A DNA stretch of 64,000 nucleotides from Vibrio sp. RE88. GTDB lineage: Bacteria > Pseudomonadota > Gammaproteobacteria > Enterobacterales > Vibrionaceae. Shown here piece by piece: positions 15,760 through 23,820 of the stretch. The position numbers and the translations under genes are program-made. How positions within the stretch are numbered: the first letter of the stretch is position 1; each line of letters begins with the position of its first letter. Where the stretch lies: assembly GCF_013113835.1 (NCBI RefSeq), contig NZ_VTYQ01000004.1:310001-374000 (forward strand), written 5' to 3'. The notes below the pieces were generated by a model. That model was not told the origin of the DNA. It saw only the letters and a list, made by a program, of their open reading frames with translations, and did not search any database.

Positions 15760-16049
15760 CGTGCCACACTCCTTGATTGAATGGATAACAACATTCTACA
15801 TCGCTTAAGAGTTTTTGGTAACAGCTTGGTTTTAATGAAATAATTATCAATAATTGCGTGAAATGATTACGTTCTTTGATGTGTTTCTATCTTATATATT
15901 TGGCGTATTTTTCGATGAATTGCTTTGGGTTGCTTTTATGAGATCTTAACTTGTTAATGAAGGCAATTTAACGTCTGATTGACAAATGCGACTAGGTGTT
16001 TCTTAAACTTGTGCGCCGTTGAACTTCAACAACGCAATTAGGATACGTA

Positions 16050-16514
16050 ATGCTAGCTCGCTATTTACTCATGGTAATCGTCTCAATAGGCTCTTTTTCT
16101 GCATACGCTACAGATAATAGTGATGATATTGGTCTGGGAGATATTAAAAACAGCATCGAAAAGTCTCAGGACACGATGCACTACGTTCGAACAATAGATG
16201 GCTCGGTTTATGTTCCTGAACCGAAACACAATCGCGATAAACCTGCACACAGCTACTTCAGTTTAGAATCTTACGACATCTATAGCAGTCAGGGTGGGAA
16301 GCGTATGGTACAAGCTATGGTGACCAATAACTCTGGTGGCGGGATCACTTTAAAGCCTAAACAAATCAAAGCGTATTTTGGTAACGAGCACTATGTGTCG
16401 CCAACGCGTATCGATCAAGATGGCAGTTTTGCACAAGGCGAGACCAAGTCGGTGACTTTGTATTTTGGTGAAACTGACGCTTCAATACTGGGGCTTCTCA
16501 CCCGCGCATACTGA
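16050..16514 (+). CDS. secreted protein of unknown function
   Basis: A 154-residue protein with a signal peptide (residues 1-20, ending AYA). The mature part looks beta-rich, with a patch MVQAMVTNNSGGGITLKP and a later stretch GETKSVTLYFG that resemble an immunoglobulin-like or chaperone-like fold. It contains no cysteines. No family is recognised. A consensus -35 (TTGACA, 15979-15984) with a TTAAAC-type -10 lies about 50 bp before the start. The gene is followed by a hairpin that serves the convergent alcohol dehydrogenase gene. Confidence 0.6.
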   Translation: MLARYLLMVIVSIGSFSAYATDNSDDIGLGDIKNSIEKSQDTMHYVRTIDGSVYVPEPKHNRDKPAHSYFSLESYDIYSSQGGKRMVQAMVTNNSGGGITLKPKQIKAYFGNEHYVSPTRIDQDGSFAQGETKSVTLYFGETDASILGLLTRAY

Positions 16515-16528
16515 GCTTTTCGCTGACC

Positions 16529-16552
16529 AAAAAAGCCTCCCGAAGGAGGCTT
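16529..16552 (-). terminator. terminator of the alcohol dehydrogenase gene (minus strand)
   Basis: AAGCCTCC/GGAGGCTT form an 8-bp stem that reads with a TTCG tetraloop on the minus strand and is followed there by a T-run. It sits 22 bp past the dehydrogenase stop and may also end the convergent secreted-protein gene. Confidence 0.8.
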
Positions 16553-16574
16553 GAGTTAGGAAAAGAAAATGGTA

Positions 16575-17723
16575 TTACATGGCGGCTTCGAAGATTGATG
16601 AGATTTCTTCGTGGGTCGCCTGTTTCGGGTTAGTGAAGCCACACGCGTCTTTTAGCGCATTGTCTGCTAGCGTTGGGATGTCTTCAGATTTCGCACCCAG
16701 TTCCTTGATGCCTGCTGGAATGCCCACGTCTTTCGCAAGCGCTACGATCGCATCGATTGCCGCTTCAGCCCCTTGCTCTGCTGTCATGCTTTCAACATCA
16801 ACACCCATTGCTTTAGCCACATCACATAGACGCTCAGGACACACTTGCGCGTTGTAGCGCTGCACATGTGGTAGAAGAATCGCATTACATACGCCGTGTG
16901 GCAGATCGTAAAAGCCCCCTAACTGGTGAGCCATTGCGTGAACGTAGCCAAGAGACGCATTATTGAATGCCATACCCGCCATGAATTGCGCGTAAGCCAT
17001 TTGTTCGCGAGCTTCGATATCTTCACCATTTTCTACAGCGGCGCGTAGATGCGCCTGAATAAGTTCTATTGCTTTGATGGCGACGGCGTCAGTGATTGGT
17101 GTTGCAGCGATAGAAACATACGCTTCAATGGCGTGGGTTAGGGCATCCATACCTGTTGCTGCTGTTAATGAAGCAGGTTTCGCCAGCATCAGCTCTGGAT
17201 CATTCACTGAAATCAGTGGGGTTGTGTGCTTATCAACAATGGCCATCTTAATGTGACGTTCTTCATCAGTAATGATGCAGAAGCGAGTCATTTCAGACGC
17301 AGTACCAGCAGTTGTGTTGATGGCAATGAGTGGCAGCATTGGTTTTGCAGATTGATCAACACCTTCATAGTCACCGATCTTGCCACCGTTTGAAGCCACT
17401 AATGCAATTCCTTTAGCGCAATCATGCGGTGAACCACCACCTAGAGAGATAACGAAATCACAGTCATTGTCTGCCAATAAAGCCAGGCCGTCGTTTACAT
17501 TGCTGATGGTTGGATTAGGCTGACTCCCGTCAAAAACTACAGTTTGGACGTCACGTTCTGTCAGTAGATCTTGAACCTGTTTTACTACACCGATTTGGTT
17601 AAGAATCTTGTCTGTAACGATCAGACCTTTTTTGAAGCCCTGAGACTGCACGCTGTCTGCTGCGTCCTTTAAACAGCCAGCACCCATTAAGTTTACAGTA
17701 GGGATAAAAAATGCACTTGTCAT
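16575..17723 (-). CDS. iron-containing alcohol dehydrogenase (AdhB/YiaY type)
   Basis: A 382-residue group III alcohol dehydrogenase, very like Zymomonas AdhB and E. coli YiaY over its full length. The NAD-binding stretch [16 protein letters not shown] is near residue 96 and [13 protein letters not shown] near 138. The metal ligands are Asp and His in [13 protein letters not shown] and two His in [18 protein letters not shown]. It interconverts a short-chain alcohol such as ethanol with its aldehyde using NAD. The start at 17723 follows GGAG; a 26-residue upstream extension of the frame lacks homology to the family. A one-mismatch FNR-like site lies 75 bp before the start, consistent with fermentative use. 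Confidence 0.9.
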   Translation of the reverse strand: MTSAFFIPTVNLMGAGCLKDAADSVQSQGFKKGLIVTDKILNQIGVVKQVQDLLTERDVQTVVFDGSQPNPTISNVNDGLALLADNDCDFVISLGGGSPHDCAKGIALVASNGGKIGDYEGVDQSAKPMLPLIAINTTAGTASEMTRFCIITDEERHIKMAIVDKHTTPLISVNDPELMLAKPASLTAATGMDALTHAIEAYVSIAATPITDAVAIKAIELIQAHLRAAVENGEDIEAREQMAYAQFMAGMAFNNASLGYVHAMAHQLGGFYDLPHGVCNAILLPHVQRYNAQVCPERLCDVAKAMGVDVESMTAEQGAEAAIDAIVALAKDVGIPAGIKELGAKSEDIPTLADNALKDACGFTNPKQATHEEISSIFEAAM

Positions 17724-17791
17724 CGACTTGCTCCGAATATATTTAGAATAAAAACTGCAGATAGATTGGCATATCCAAGGTCGTAGCAATT

Positions 17792-17828
17792 TTGATCTCA
17801 AACAATTTGCCTACCCAAAAGTGGTAGG
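17792..17828. promoter_or_regulatory. candidate FNR-like site and inverted repeat before the alcohol dehydrogenase gene
   Basis: TTGATCTCAAACAA (17792-17805) matches the FNR pattern TTGAT-N4-ATCAA at nine of ten positions. Next to it, CCTACC (17810-17815) and GGTAGG (17823-17828) form a perfect 6-bp inverted repeat. If the first is bound and centred at -41.5, transcription would begin about 34 bp before the dehydrogenase ATG. No strong -10 is evident, so this is tentative. Confidence 0.35.
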
Positions 17829-17971
17829 TATGCTCTGGATTTGTGAGCTTGGTCAGATGAGCATTCCGATAATGATAAAAATGTTAAATATTAGTGGGTT
17901 ACCGCAACCGTTTGTTCAACAGGAACCGTGATTGTCGTAATGTTTTTCAGTGATGGCTTTGTATGAAAAAT

Positions 17972-18002
17972 GAAAAAAAGCCCTCTGATTGAGCAGAGGG
18001 CT
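17972..18002 (-). terminator. terminator of elbB (minus strand)
   Basis: AGCCCTCTG/CAGAGGGCT form a perfect 9-bp stem with a 6-base loop, followed on the minus strand by a T-run (17973-17979). It lies 20 bp past the elbB stop. Confidence 0.88.
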
Positions 18003-18021
18003 GTAGTGTTGAATGGAGAAA

Positions 18022-18672
18022 TTAAGCAACTTCTACAAGTTTGCTTACTAGTTTTTCGATGCCACTGGCTGCCTGAGAAATATTGCCCGCTAACATATAT
18101 GCAGGTGTTGAAAGCACTTTGTGTTCTTCATCGAAGACGATGTCGTCCACCTCGCAAGTGATGTGTTCGCCTCCCAATGCATTGAATGCAGAAGCAGTGA
18201 CCTCATCATTGCCGATCGTCCCTTTGACGCCATTGTCGTAAATCATCGGAATGATAGCCGGTGCAATGCACAGATAGCCGGCTGGTTTTCTGGCTTGGGC
18301 GAAAGCTCGACAAGCAGAAGCGACGTGAGTATTGATGCTGCACTCGGCTCCATTGACTGCAAAATCAGTTAGGTTTTTTGCCGCCCCAAATCCACCAGGC
18401 AGAAGGAGTGCGTCAAATTCTTCAGTATTGAGTTTCGCCACATCTTCAATGTTGCCCCGTGCTATACGAGCAGCTTCAGTCAAGACATTGCGTGTCTCCG
18501 CCATTTCTTCCCCAGTAATATGGTTTATCACATGAAGCTGCTCAATGTTTGGCGCGAAGCAATGCCAGCTTGCTCCTTGTTTTTCGATGGCATGTAGCGC
18601 AAGTACGGATTCATGAATTTCAGCGCCATCAAATACGCCTGAGCCGCTGAGGATAACTGCAATTTTTTTCAT
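18022..18672 (-). CDS. elbB: ElbB-type DJ-1/PfpI-family glyoxalase
   Basis: A 216-residue member of the DJ-1/PfpI class I glutamine amidotransferase-like fold. It has the ElbB opening KKIAVILSGSGVFDGAEIHE, the LLLPGGFGAAKNL turn near residue 90, and PAGYLCIAPAIIP, where the conserved cysteine at the nucleophile elbow sits near residue 134. E. coli ElbB has glyoxalase activity and was once linked to isoprenoid synthesis. The ATG follows a GGAAAC-type site. A 45-codon small frame lies 69 bp upstream on the same strand and could be co-transcribed. Confidence 0.88.
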   Translation of the reverse strand: MKKIAVILSGSGVFDGAEIHESVLALHAIEKQGASWHCFAPNIEQLHVINHITGEEMAETRNVLTEAARIARGNIEDVAKLNTEEFDALLLPGGFGAAKNLTDFAVNGAECSINTHVASACRAFAQARKPAGYLCIAPAIIPMIYDNGVKGTIGNDEVTASAFNALGGEHITCEVDDIVFDEEHKVLSTPAYMLAGNISQAASGIEKLVSKLVEVA

Positions 18673-18741
18673 TATTGTTTCCTTATCGAACTGACGCCAA
18701 TAGGTTAGATGAAAATATGCTACTTGGACCGGAAGTGGGTC

Positions 18742-18879
18742 TCATTCTTTCTCTTCCGATTCGCTGCATTCGTCAAAGTCATCACTGGGTTCAATATCTA
18801 TATCGTCTTGTTCTGGCTGAGAATAATGTTTTACCACGAATGGGGTGAGCATCACACTGGAAGGAAAAAATCGTTTCAT
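18742..18879 (-). CDS. candidate 45-residue acidic small protein upstream of elbB
   Basis: A short frame starts at ATG 18879 after a well-placed GAGG ribosome site (CCGAGGTCTTT then ATG). The protein opens with a basic, hydrophobic part (MKRFFPSSVMLTPFVVKH) and ends in a strongly acidic tail with about 14 Asp/Glu in the last 23 residues and one cysteine. It runs in the elbB direction, 69 bp before it. I recognise no family. The composition and ribosome site favour a real gene, but conservation cannot be checked here. Confidence 0.4.
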   Translation of the reverse strand: MKRFFPSSVMLTPFVVKHYSQPEQDDIDIEPSDDFDECSESEEKE

Positions 18880-19026
18880 AAAGACCTCGGATACAGCGGA
18901 ACAATGAGTCGCTCAATTGTGTGCCTTTATGGTGTTCTCGCCTTTGTTTTAGGTCATGAAATCGAGTTAGAGTCGAGTAATTCACAGCTATATGAGGACA
19001 GAGTCACATCTTGATTGACTCATTGT

Positions 19027-19953
19027 TCAAGGTTTATGTACTGGTGGAGTCAAATCCCAATAGGGGACATCTGACCCAAATTTCTCGGCGATAAAATCCA
19101 CAAACACGCGGACTTTTAGTGGTAGGTGTTTTCTTTCTGGAAAAACAGCATAAACAGAGTGAGAAGGAAGTGCGTATGCCGTCATAATGGGTTTGAGCTT
19201 ACCTGCGACAATATCTTTTGCCACGATGAATGTGGGCAATTGACCAATCCCCAAGCCTTCCAACAGAGCTCTGCGGATTGCTTCACTGTTGTTTACGACC
19301 AGTTTACCTTTAGGCACCACACTAAATGGTCCTGTAGGGCTTTCAAAAGTCCATTCGCTACCGCCACGAAAATAGGCGTAACGTAGACAATTGTGAAGGC
19401 TCAGATCGCTGGGTTTTTCTGGCTCTCCATGCTCGTCTAAGTAAGATTGAGAGGCGCACAGAATACTACGACAAGTGGCTAGCCTCTTAGCAACCAGGTT
19501 AGAAAGTGGTAGATGACCAATGCGAATGCCTAAATCAAATCCGTCTTGGACCAAGTCTACCATTTGATCTTCCAGTTGCAGGTCAATTTCTAGATCTTGG
19601 TATAGAGTCAGAAACTCTGCGACCAAAGGTGCAACGTGTAGAACACCGAAGGACATCGGTGCCGTAATCTTGAGCTTACCCCTTGGCTTTCCTTGCAGCT
19701 CAGTAACGGCATCAATACCTTGTTGTGCAAGGCTAAGTGATTGAGCGACGTAATCGTAATAGCGTTGTCCGGCTTCGGTGAGGCTTAATTTGCGAGTGGT
19801 ACGATTGAGAAGGCGAATACCCAGCTCATCTTCTAGTTGGTTAATGCGCTTACTGATCGCAGACTTGGTGATATGAAGCTTCTCAGCTGCAGTGGAGAAG
19901 CTGCCACTTTCTACCACGGCGACAAAAACAGGTATCGATGAATAGGCTTGCAT
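19027..19953 (-). CDS. LysR-family transcription regulator
   Basis: A 308-residue LysR regulator. The winged helix (residues 1-60) contains AEKLHITKSAISKRINQLEDELGIRLLNRTTRKLSLTEAG in spirit, with the usual recognition helix. The effector domain begins with GKLKITAPMSFG near residue 90 and has the LVDLVQDGFDLGIRIG pattern typical of the large CrgA-like subgroup. The start at 19953 removes a short upstream extension from TTG. It is divergent from yjjG with about 95 bp between, so it may control itself and yjjG or a distant target. The effector is unknown. Confidence 0.85.
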   Translation of the reverse strand: MQAYSSIPVFVAVVESGSFSTAAEKLHITKSAISKRINQLEDELGIRLLNRTTRKLSLTEAGQRYYDYVAQSLSLAQQGIDAVTELQGKPRGKLKITAPMSFGVLHVAPLVAEFLTLYQDLEIDLQLEDQMVDLVQDGFDLGIRIGHLPLSNLVAKRLATCRSILCASQSYLDEHGEPEKPSDLSLHNCLRYAYFRGGSEWTFESPTGPFSVVPKGKLVVNNSEAIRRALLEGLGIGQLPTFIVAKDIVAGKLKPIMTAYALPSHSVYAVFPERKHLPLKVRVFVDFIAEKFGSDVPYWDLTPPVHKP

Positions 19954-20048
19954 TGGTTGAGTAATAGTAAACAATCAGTTTCTTGATTAGTAGATTATCA
20001 TCTTGAGGAAAACAATCTACACTAGCGACGAAAATTGAGGAGAGAAAA

Positions 20049-20723
20049 ATGAAATACGATTGGATCTTATTCGATGCTGACGAAACCCTGTTCCATTTTG
20101 ATGCCTTTAAAGGGATGCAGCTGATGTTCTCTCGCAAAGGGATTGAATTTACCCAAGAAGACTACAGCCATTACCAAACAGTAAACAAACCACTTTGGGT
20201 CGATTACCAGAATGGCACCATCACTGCACATGAATTAAAGCACACCCGATTTAAAGGCTGGGCTGAGAAGCTTGAGACAACGACCTCTGAACTGAACAGT
20301 GCTTTCCTTGATGCAATGGCTGACATTTGTACCTTGCTACCTGGAGCGAAAGAGCTCATGGAGGCATTACAAGGCAAAGCCAAGCTAGGGATCATTACCA
20401 ATGGCTTTACCGAACTTCAGGCGATTCGATTAGAACGAACAGGAATGACAGATTACTTCGAGCACGTGATCATTTCTGAAGAAGTCGGTATTGCTAAGCC
20501 TGATGCGGGGATTTTTTCTCACGCACTAGAAAAGATGGGTAACCCTTGTAAGAGTAAAGTGTTGATGGTTGGAGATAACCCTCATTCTGACATCTTAGGT
20601 GGAATTAACTTTGGGATTGAGACGTGCTGGTTAAATACAACCCAAGAAGATGAAGTGGAAGGGATTGAACCAAACTACACGGTTGAATCACTACTTGAAC
20701 TGAAGAGTATTCTACGCGCTTAA
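20049..20723 (+). CDS. yjjG: pyrimidine 5'-nucleotidase YjjG
   Basis: A 224-residue HAD-family phosphatase, close to E. coli YjjG over its full length. Motif I is FDADETL (nucleophile Asp at residue 9), motif II is LGIITNGF near 115, the motif III lysine is in [10 protein letters not shown] near 150, and motif IV is [12 protein letters not shown] near 178. YjjG dephosphorylates dUMP, dTMP and UMP and helps remove non-canonical nucleotides. The start has an AGGAGAG ribosome site. The gene is divergent from the LysR regulator and is followed by a small cold-shock-domain gene. Confidence 0.93.
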   Translation: MKYDWILFDADETLFHFDAFKGMQLMFSRKGIEFTQEDYSHYQTVNKPLWVDYQNGTITAHELKHTRFKGWAEKLETTTSELNSAFLDAMADICTLLPGAKELMEALQGKAKLGIITNGFTELQAIRLERTGMTDYFEHVIISEEVGIAKPDAGIFSHALEKMGNPCKSKVLMVGDNPHSDILGGINFGIETCWLNTTQEDEVEGIEPNYTVESLLELKSILRA

Positions 20724-20737
20724 TTACTGTGTGATCC

Positions 20738-20809
20738 ATTATTCCCTGCAGTGAGTATCTATTGTCAATATAGGCGGCAGATATGTAGCACGAATATGCA
20801 GGGAATAAT
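20738..20809 (+). promoter_or_regulatory. 13-bp perfect inverted repeat enclosing the start codon of a cold-shock protein
   Basis: ATTATTCCCTGCA (20738-20750) is perfectly complementary to TGCAGGGAATAAT (20797-20809). The right arm covers the ATG at 20796 and the next four codons of the small cold-shock gene; the loop is 46 nt. In RNA this would bury the start codon in a 13-bp stem. No T-run follows, so it is not a typical terminator for yjjG. A thermosensor or autoregulatory leader is an inference from the gene it controls. Confidence 0.65.
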
Positions 20810-21017
20810 CGTAAAGTATGATGCCAAACGTGGCTACGGTTTAATCTCTTTCAAGAGAAACTCACATCAGACGGTCTTCTTTCACGTCAGAGATATGAGT
20901 AGAGAGAACGGGCCCCCGTACATAATGGAATACGTTGAGTTTGACGTGGTTAATGACTTTAACGGGTGTATGATGGCGGTAAATATAACTCCTGTAATAT
21001 TTAAGCTTGCTGGTTAA
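20796..21017 (+). CDS. small cold-shock-domain-like protein
   Basis: A 73-residue protein with the cold-shock (OB-fold) pattern: MQGIIVKYDAKRGYGLISF matches the RNP1-like strand GxGFI, and TVFFHVRDMS matches the RNP2-like VFxH motif. The later part EYVEFDVVNDFNGCMMAVNI fits strands 4 and 5. It probably binds single-stranded RNA or DNA. An alternative GTG start at 20751 adds 15 residues without homology. The ATG has no clear ribosome site and lies in a long stem, so translation is probably controlled. Its last 4 bp overlap the convergent WYL regulator. Its N-terminus resembles the first domain of the DUF1294 protein at 22323. Confidence 0.7.
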   Translation: MQGIIVKYDAKRGYGLISFKRNSHQTVFFHVRDMSRENGPPYIMEYVEFDVVNDFNGCMMAVNITPVIFKLAG

Positions 21018-21700
21018 TCTTTTGGTGAGTAAAGCGTAATAAAGTGCTCTAGAGACTTAGTTTTATTGGTCTCAAACTGCTGGTCTAGGATGCTCAGCTT
21101 TTCAATTCGATCCAATCTGAAATGACGATAATCGTCTCTTAGTTCGCACCATGCGACTAGCGTCCAGACTTTTCCCCAGAACATTTGTCCGAGAGGTTGC
21201 AGAGTACGGTGCGTTCTAGACCCACTTTCTGCGACGTAATCAATGTCTATTTTCAACTTTGCATCAATCGCATGCCTGAGCATTTGCCCGTGGCGAGCAG
21301 ATTCTGTCTGCGTATAAAAGTCAGGCACCAATATCGGAAAGCTCTCAACCTGCTGTTTGAGTTTGTCTGGCAATACGGAGAGGATTTTGTTTGAAGCGCT
21401 GATGGACGCATCAGCTAGATCACTGTCTGACCAAGCCCGAACCATCCTCATTCCGAGTTCCAGAGCCATCATTTCTCGTTCTGAGAACATCAATGGTGGC
21501 AAATGCGCGCCTGCCTGCAAGATATAACCAACGCCTGCTTCGCCCTGAATTGGAACCCCGGAATTCATGAGTGATTGAATATCTCGGTAGATAGTTCGTT
21601 CGCTCACTTCCATAGTTTGGGCTAGCTCAGAAGCAGTGACTGCATAACGTTTTGAGCGTAGCAAAGTCAGCAGCTCAAACAGTCGTTCAGATTTACTCAT
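21014..21700 (-). CDS. YafY-type HTH and WYL-domain regulator
   Basis: A 228-residue regulator. Residues 1-60 are a DeoR/HTH_11 winged helix (VTASELAQTMEVSERTIYRDIQSLMNSGVPIQGEAGVGY is the family pattern, in pieces). The WYL domain occupies about 135-215, with IDYVAESGSRTHRTLQPLGQMFWGKVWTLVAWCELRDDYRHFRLDRI as its core. WYL domains sense nucleotides or other small ligands. The gene lies 65 bp after the monooxygenase-like gene on the same strand, so it may regulate that gene in one unit. The start has an AAGGAG-like site. Confidence 0.85.
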   Translation of the reverse strand: MSKSERLFELLTLLRSKRYAVTASELAQTMEVSERTIYRDIQSLMNSGVPIQGEAGVGYILQAGAHLPPLMFSEREMMALELGMRMVRAWSDSDLADASISASNKILSVLPDKLKQQVESFPILVPDFYTQTESARHGQMLRHAIDAKLKIDIDYVAESGSRTHRTLQPLGQMFWGKVWTLVAWCELRDDYRHFRLDRIEKLSILDQQFETNKTKSLEHFITLYSPKD

Positions 21701-21765
21701 CTTGTTCCTTTCTCCTTACAGGAGGGCACATTATGCACCCTCCTTAAGCTAGCGTTAAGTCAATC

Positions 21766-22086
21766 CTACTGGTACTTAGCGGCCAGATCGCTCATACGTA
21801 GAACTTGATGTTGCATGTTGACCGATTCAGAATCAATCAATGCCATTAACGGCTGACACTCTGCACAGTTTACAAACTGTTCGCCCGCCGACTTAGCGTC
21901 TTCCATTGAGTCCCAGTAAACCACATCGGTCCATGTATCGTTTTCTGCATCATGGCTTAAAGAACGATATTGGAAGCCTTTTAATGTCGCAACGAATTTT
22001 TGGCTTTGATTAGCCGCTTCGATAAAGTCTTCAGATGTTGTTCCTGCCAGTAGCGTAAAGCTAACCATTTCAATAACGTTTTCCAT
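21766..22086 (-). CDS. ABM-type (antibiotic biosynthesis monooxygenase-like) small protein
   Basis: A 106-residue protein with the dimeric ferredoxin-like ABM pattern: VIEMVSFTLLAGTTSEDFIEAANQ, then LKGFQYRSLSHDAENDTWTDVVYWDSMEDAKSAGEQF in separate strands, ending in a helix with CAECQPL. This fold includes heme-degrading and quinone monooxygenases, but many members are uncharacterised. The ATG follows AAGGAG. It probably forms a two-gene unit with the downstream WYL regulator. Confidence 0.7.
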   Translation of the reverse strand: MENVIEMVSFTLLAGTTSEDFIEAANQSQKFVATLKGFQYRSLSHDAENDTWTDVVYWDSMEDAKSAGEQFVNCAECQPLMALIDSESVNMQHQVLRMSDLAAKYQ

Positions 22087-22322
22087 TGTATTACTCCTTT
22101 TCTATTAGTGTTGAGTTCGAAACTGAGTTTATGGCAGGGGAGTGTCAGAACCTGTCAGTATTGATTTTTGATCTGAATATTAAGTGGGATATGTATTATC
22201 GAGTATTTTATTAGGTGACTTGTTGATTATGCAACTAAACTAGAACTAAGAAGTAAAACGAGAATACGTTGTGTTTGGCTAAGGAATCTTAGGCAGGGAG
22301 CCTGAGAGAGTGAGGGACCATA

Positions 22323-22925
22323 ATGGCGATTCAAGGAACCATTAGTGAGTGGCACGATACTAAGGGCTACGGGTATATTTCGGTTGATGATCAGGAAGCA
22401 CAAATCAAGTTTCATCTTTGTGACCTAGAAGCATACGGTCATCCCCCAAGAATCAGTGAGCGAGTTCAGTTTCGATTGGCGAAAGATGCCCAAGGCGGTA
22501 TTCGTGCTGTGAACATTGAAAGACAGGTTGTGTTTAATTTTTCTTTGTCCATTGCGATCTGGTTTTTTACCACCTTAGTAGCGAGTGTGTTTCTTCTCGA
22601 TTACCCACCGCTCTCGTTTGTCCTTTACATCGCGTTAAGTACAATTGCTTATATGGTTTATGCACTGGACAAACATGCACTTCATACTGGTGGGTGGCGT
22701 GTTCCTTCGTTGACTTTTCACGTTTTGAATATTGTCGGAGGCTGGCCGGGCGCTCTGCTTGCTCAATCTGTATTGCACCATAAGTACAATGACATTGGCT
22801 TTAAGAGTTTGTTCTGGTTAACGCTGTTTGCCAACTTTGGCCTGTTTTGCTGGACACTCACCGAGGAAGGTACTGTTGTGATGGTTGAATTCCTTGCTGA
22901 AATGCAACGACTGTTGTCTTTTTAA
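22323..22925 (+). CDS. cold-shock domain fused to DUF1294 membrane domain
   Basis: A 200-residue protein with two parts. Residues 1-65 are a cold-shock OB fold (GTISEWHDTKGYGYISV and KFHLCDLE are the RNP-like strands). Residues about 70-190 hold four membrane helices with the DUF1294 signature DKHALHTGGWRVPSLTFHVLNIVGGWPGALLAQ, interrupted by short loops. The fusion tethers a nucleic-acid-binding domain to the inner membrane. It is common in marine gammaproteobacteria, with no known function that I can name. The ribosome site is GAGGGA, preceded by a purine-rich leader that can form a small AGGC/GCCT hairpin (22291-22303). Confidence 0.85.
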   Translation: MAIQGTISEWHDTKGYGYISVDDQEAQIKFHLCDLEAYGHPPRISERVQFRLAKDAQGGIRAVNIERQVVFNFSLSIAIWFFTTLVASVFLLDYPPLSFVLYIALSTIAYMVYALDKHALHTGGWRVPSLTFHVLNIVGGWPGALLAQSVLHHKYNDIGFKSLFWLTLFANFGLFCWTLTEEGTVVMVEFLAEMQRLLSF

Positions 22926-22930
22926 AAACA

Positions 22931-22960
22931 AAAGCCAGTAGCAAAGGACTACTGGCTTTT
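22931..22960. terminator. bidirectional terminator between the DUF1294 gene and phnX
   Basis: AAAGCCAGTAG/CTACTGGCTTT form an 11-bp perfect stem with a 7-base loop. T-rich runs on both strands let it end both the DUF1294 gene and the convergent phnX operon. Confidence 0.9.
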
Positions 22961-22982
22961 CTGCTATGAACGATCTGCTGGG

Positions 22983-23804
22983 TTAAGGACGCTCACCCGC
23001 TTCCAGACGACGTTCAATATCTTTAACCACGTCAGGTAGCTCAGAGATTGTGTCAATCAAGTAATGTGGCGCGCTCTTCATCAGTTTTACTTTCGCTTTT
23101 TCTCGAGCAGCATTCAATGTTGCTTCATCAGCTTTCTGATATTCTTCATACGTTAAACCAGCTTCATTGCCAGACAGAAGCAAACCTACCGTCCACATAC
23201 CTGCATTGTGTCCTTCGTCGATGCCCGGTGCCGCGTCATCCACTTTAATGCATGCCTTTACATCCGTTACGTTCAGCTCGATGACGTTTTTTAGCGCCAT
23301 ATAAGGTGCAGGGCGACCGCCTTGAGGGAGGTCGTCAGTAGCAACCACGTAATCAGGTTTATAACCATAGTCAGCAGCGACAGGGATTAACACATCCATG
23401 ACTTCACGAGGGTAACCAGAGCAAGAACCAATCTTGATGCCTTGAGCTTTTAAATCATCGACGACTTGAATCGCGTTCAGGATGGGTTCTGCGTGGTCAG
23501 CGACTTTTGCTTTTTGCAGGGGCATAAAGGTCGCGTAAATGCGGTCAATGTCATCGCTATTCATGGAACGACCAAACTGCTCATTCCAACGCTTGTCTAC
23601 AGCAGGAAGACGACCTACCGCCTGAATGTGGTCCCATTTTCCAAGGCCCATTGGCTCGCGTGCTTCTGCTAAGTTGATATCAAAGTCGAAACCTTGTTTG
23701 AACGCTTCAACAAAGATGCTGGTTGGTGCGAATGAACCAAAATCTACAATGGTGCCAGCCCAGTCAAAGATGACAGCCTGAATCGGTGAGTGAGAGTGAG
23801 TCAT
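22983..23804 (-). CDS. phnX: phosphonoacetaldehyde hydrolase (phosphonatase)
   Basis: A 273-residue HAD-family enzyme that splits phosphonoacetaldehyde into acetaldehyde and phosphate, the C-P bond-breaking step. The nucleophile is Asp14 in VIFDWAGT. The Schiff-base lysine of the cap domain is Lys56 in [10 protein letters not shown]. Later motifs are [20 protein letters not shown] and [15 protein letters not shown]. The start at 23804 follows AGGA; the longer frame overlaps pbfA and is not supported. It is the last gene of phnW-pbfA-phnX. Confidence 0.95.
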   Translation of the reverse strand: MTHSHSPIQAVIFDWAGTIVDFGSFAPTSIFVEAFKQGFDFDINLAEAREPMGLGKWDHIQAVGRLPAVDKRWNEQFGRSMNSDDIDRIYATFMPLQKAKVADHAEPILNAIQVVDDLKAQGIKIGSCSGYPREVMDVLIPVAADYGYKPDYVVATDDLPQGGRPAPYMALKNVIELNVTDVKACIKVDDAAPGIDEGHNAGMWTVGLLLSGNEAGLTYEEYQKADEATLNAAREKAKVKLMKSAPHYLIDTISELPDVVKDIERRLEAGERP

Positions 23805-23820
23805 AATTGATATCCTGTTA

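Noticed and set aside
15836..15857. Possible Fur box upstream of the ketopantoate-reductase-like gene
   Set aside because: About 11 of 19 positions match, which is expected in AT-rich DNA.
18709..19014. 101-codon plus-strand frame before the LysR gene
   Set aside because: No ribosome site or family, and it lies opposite the better-supported 45-codon acidic frame.
22280..22320. Riboswitch-like purine-rich leader before the DUF1294 gene
   Set aside because: Only a tiny AGGC/GCCT hairpin is present and no known aptamer core can be matched.
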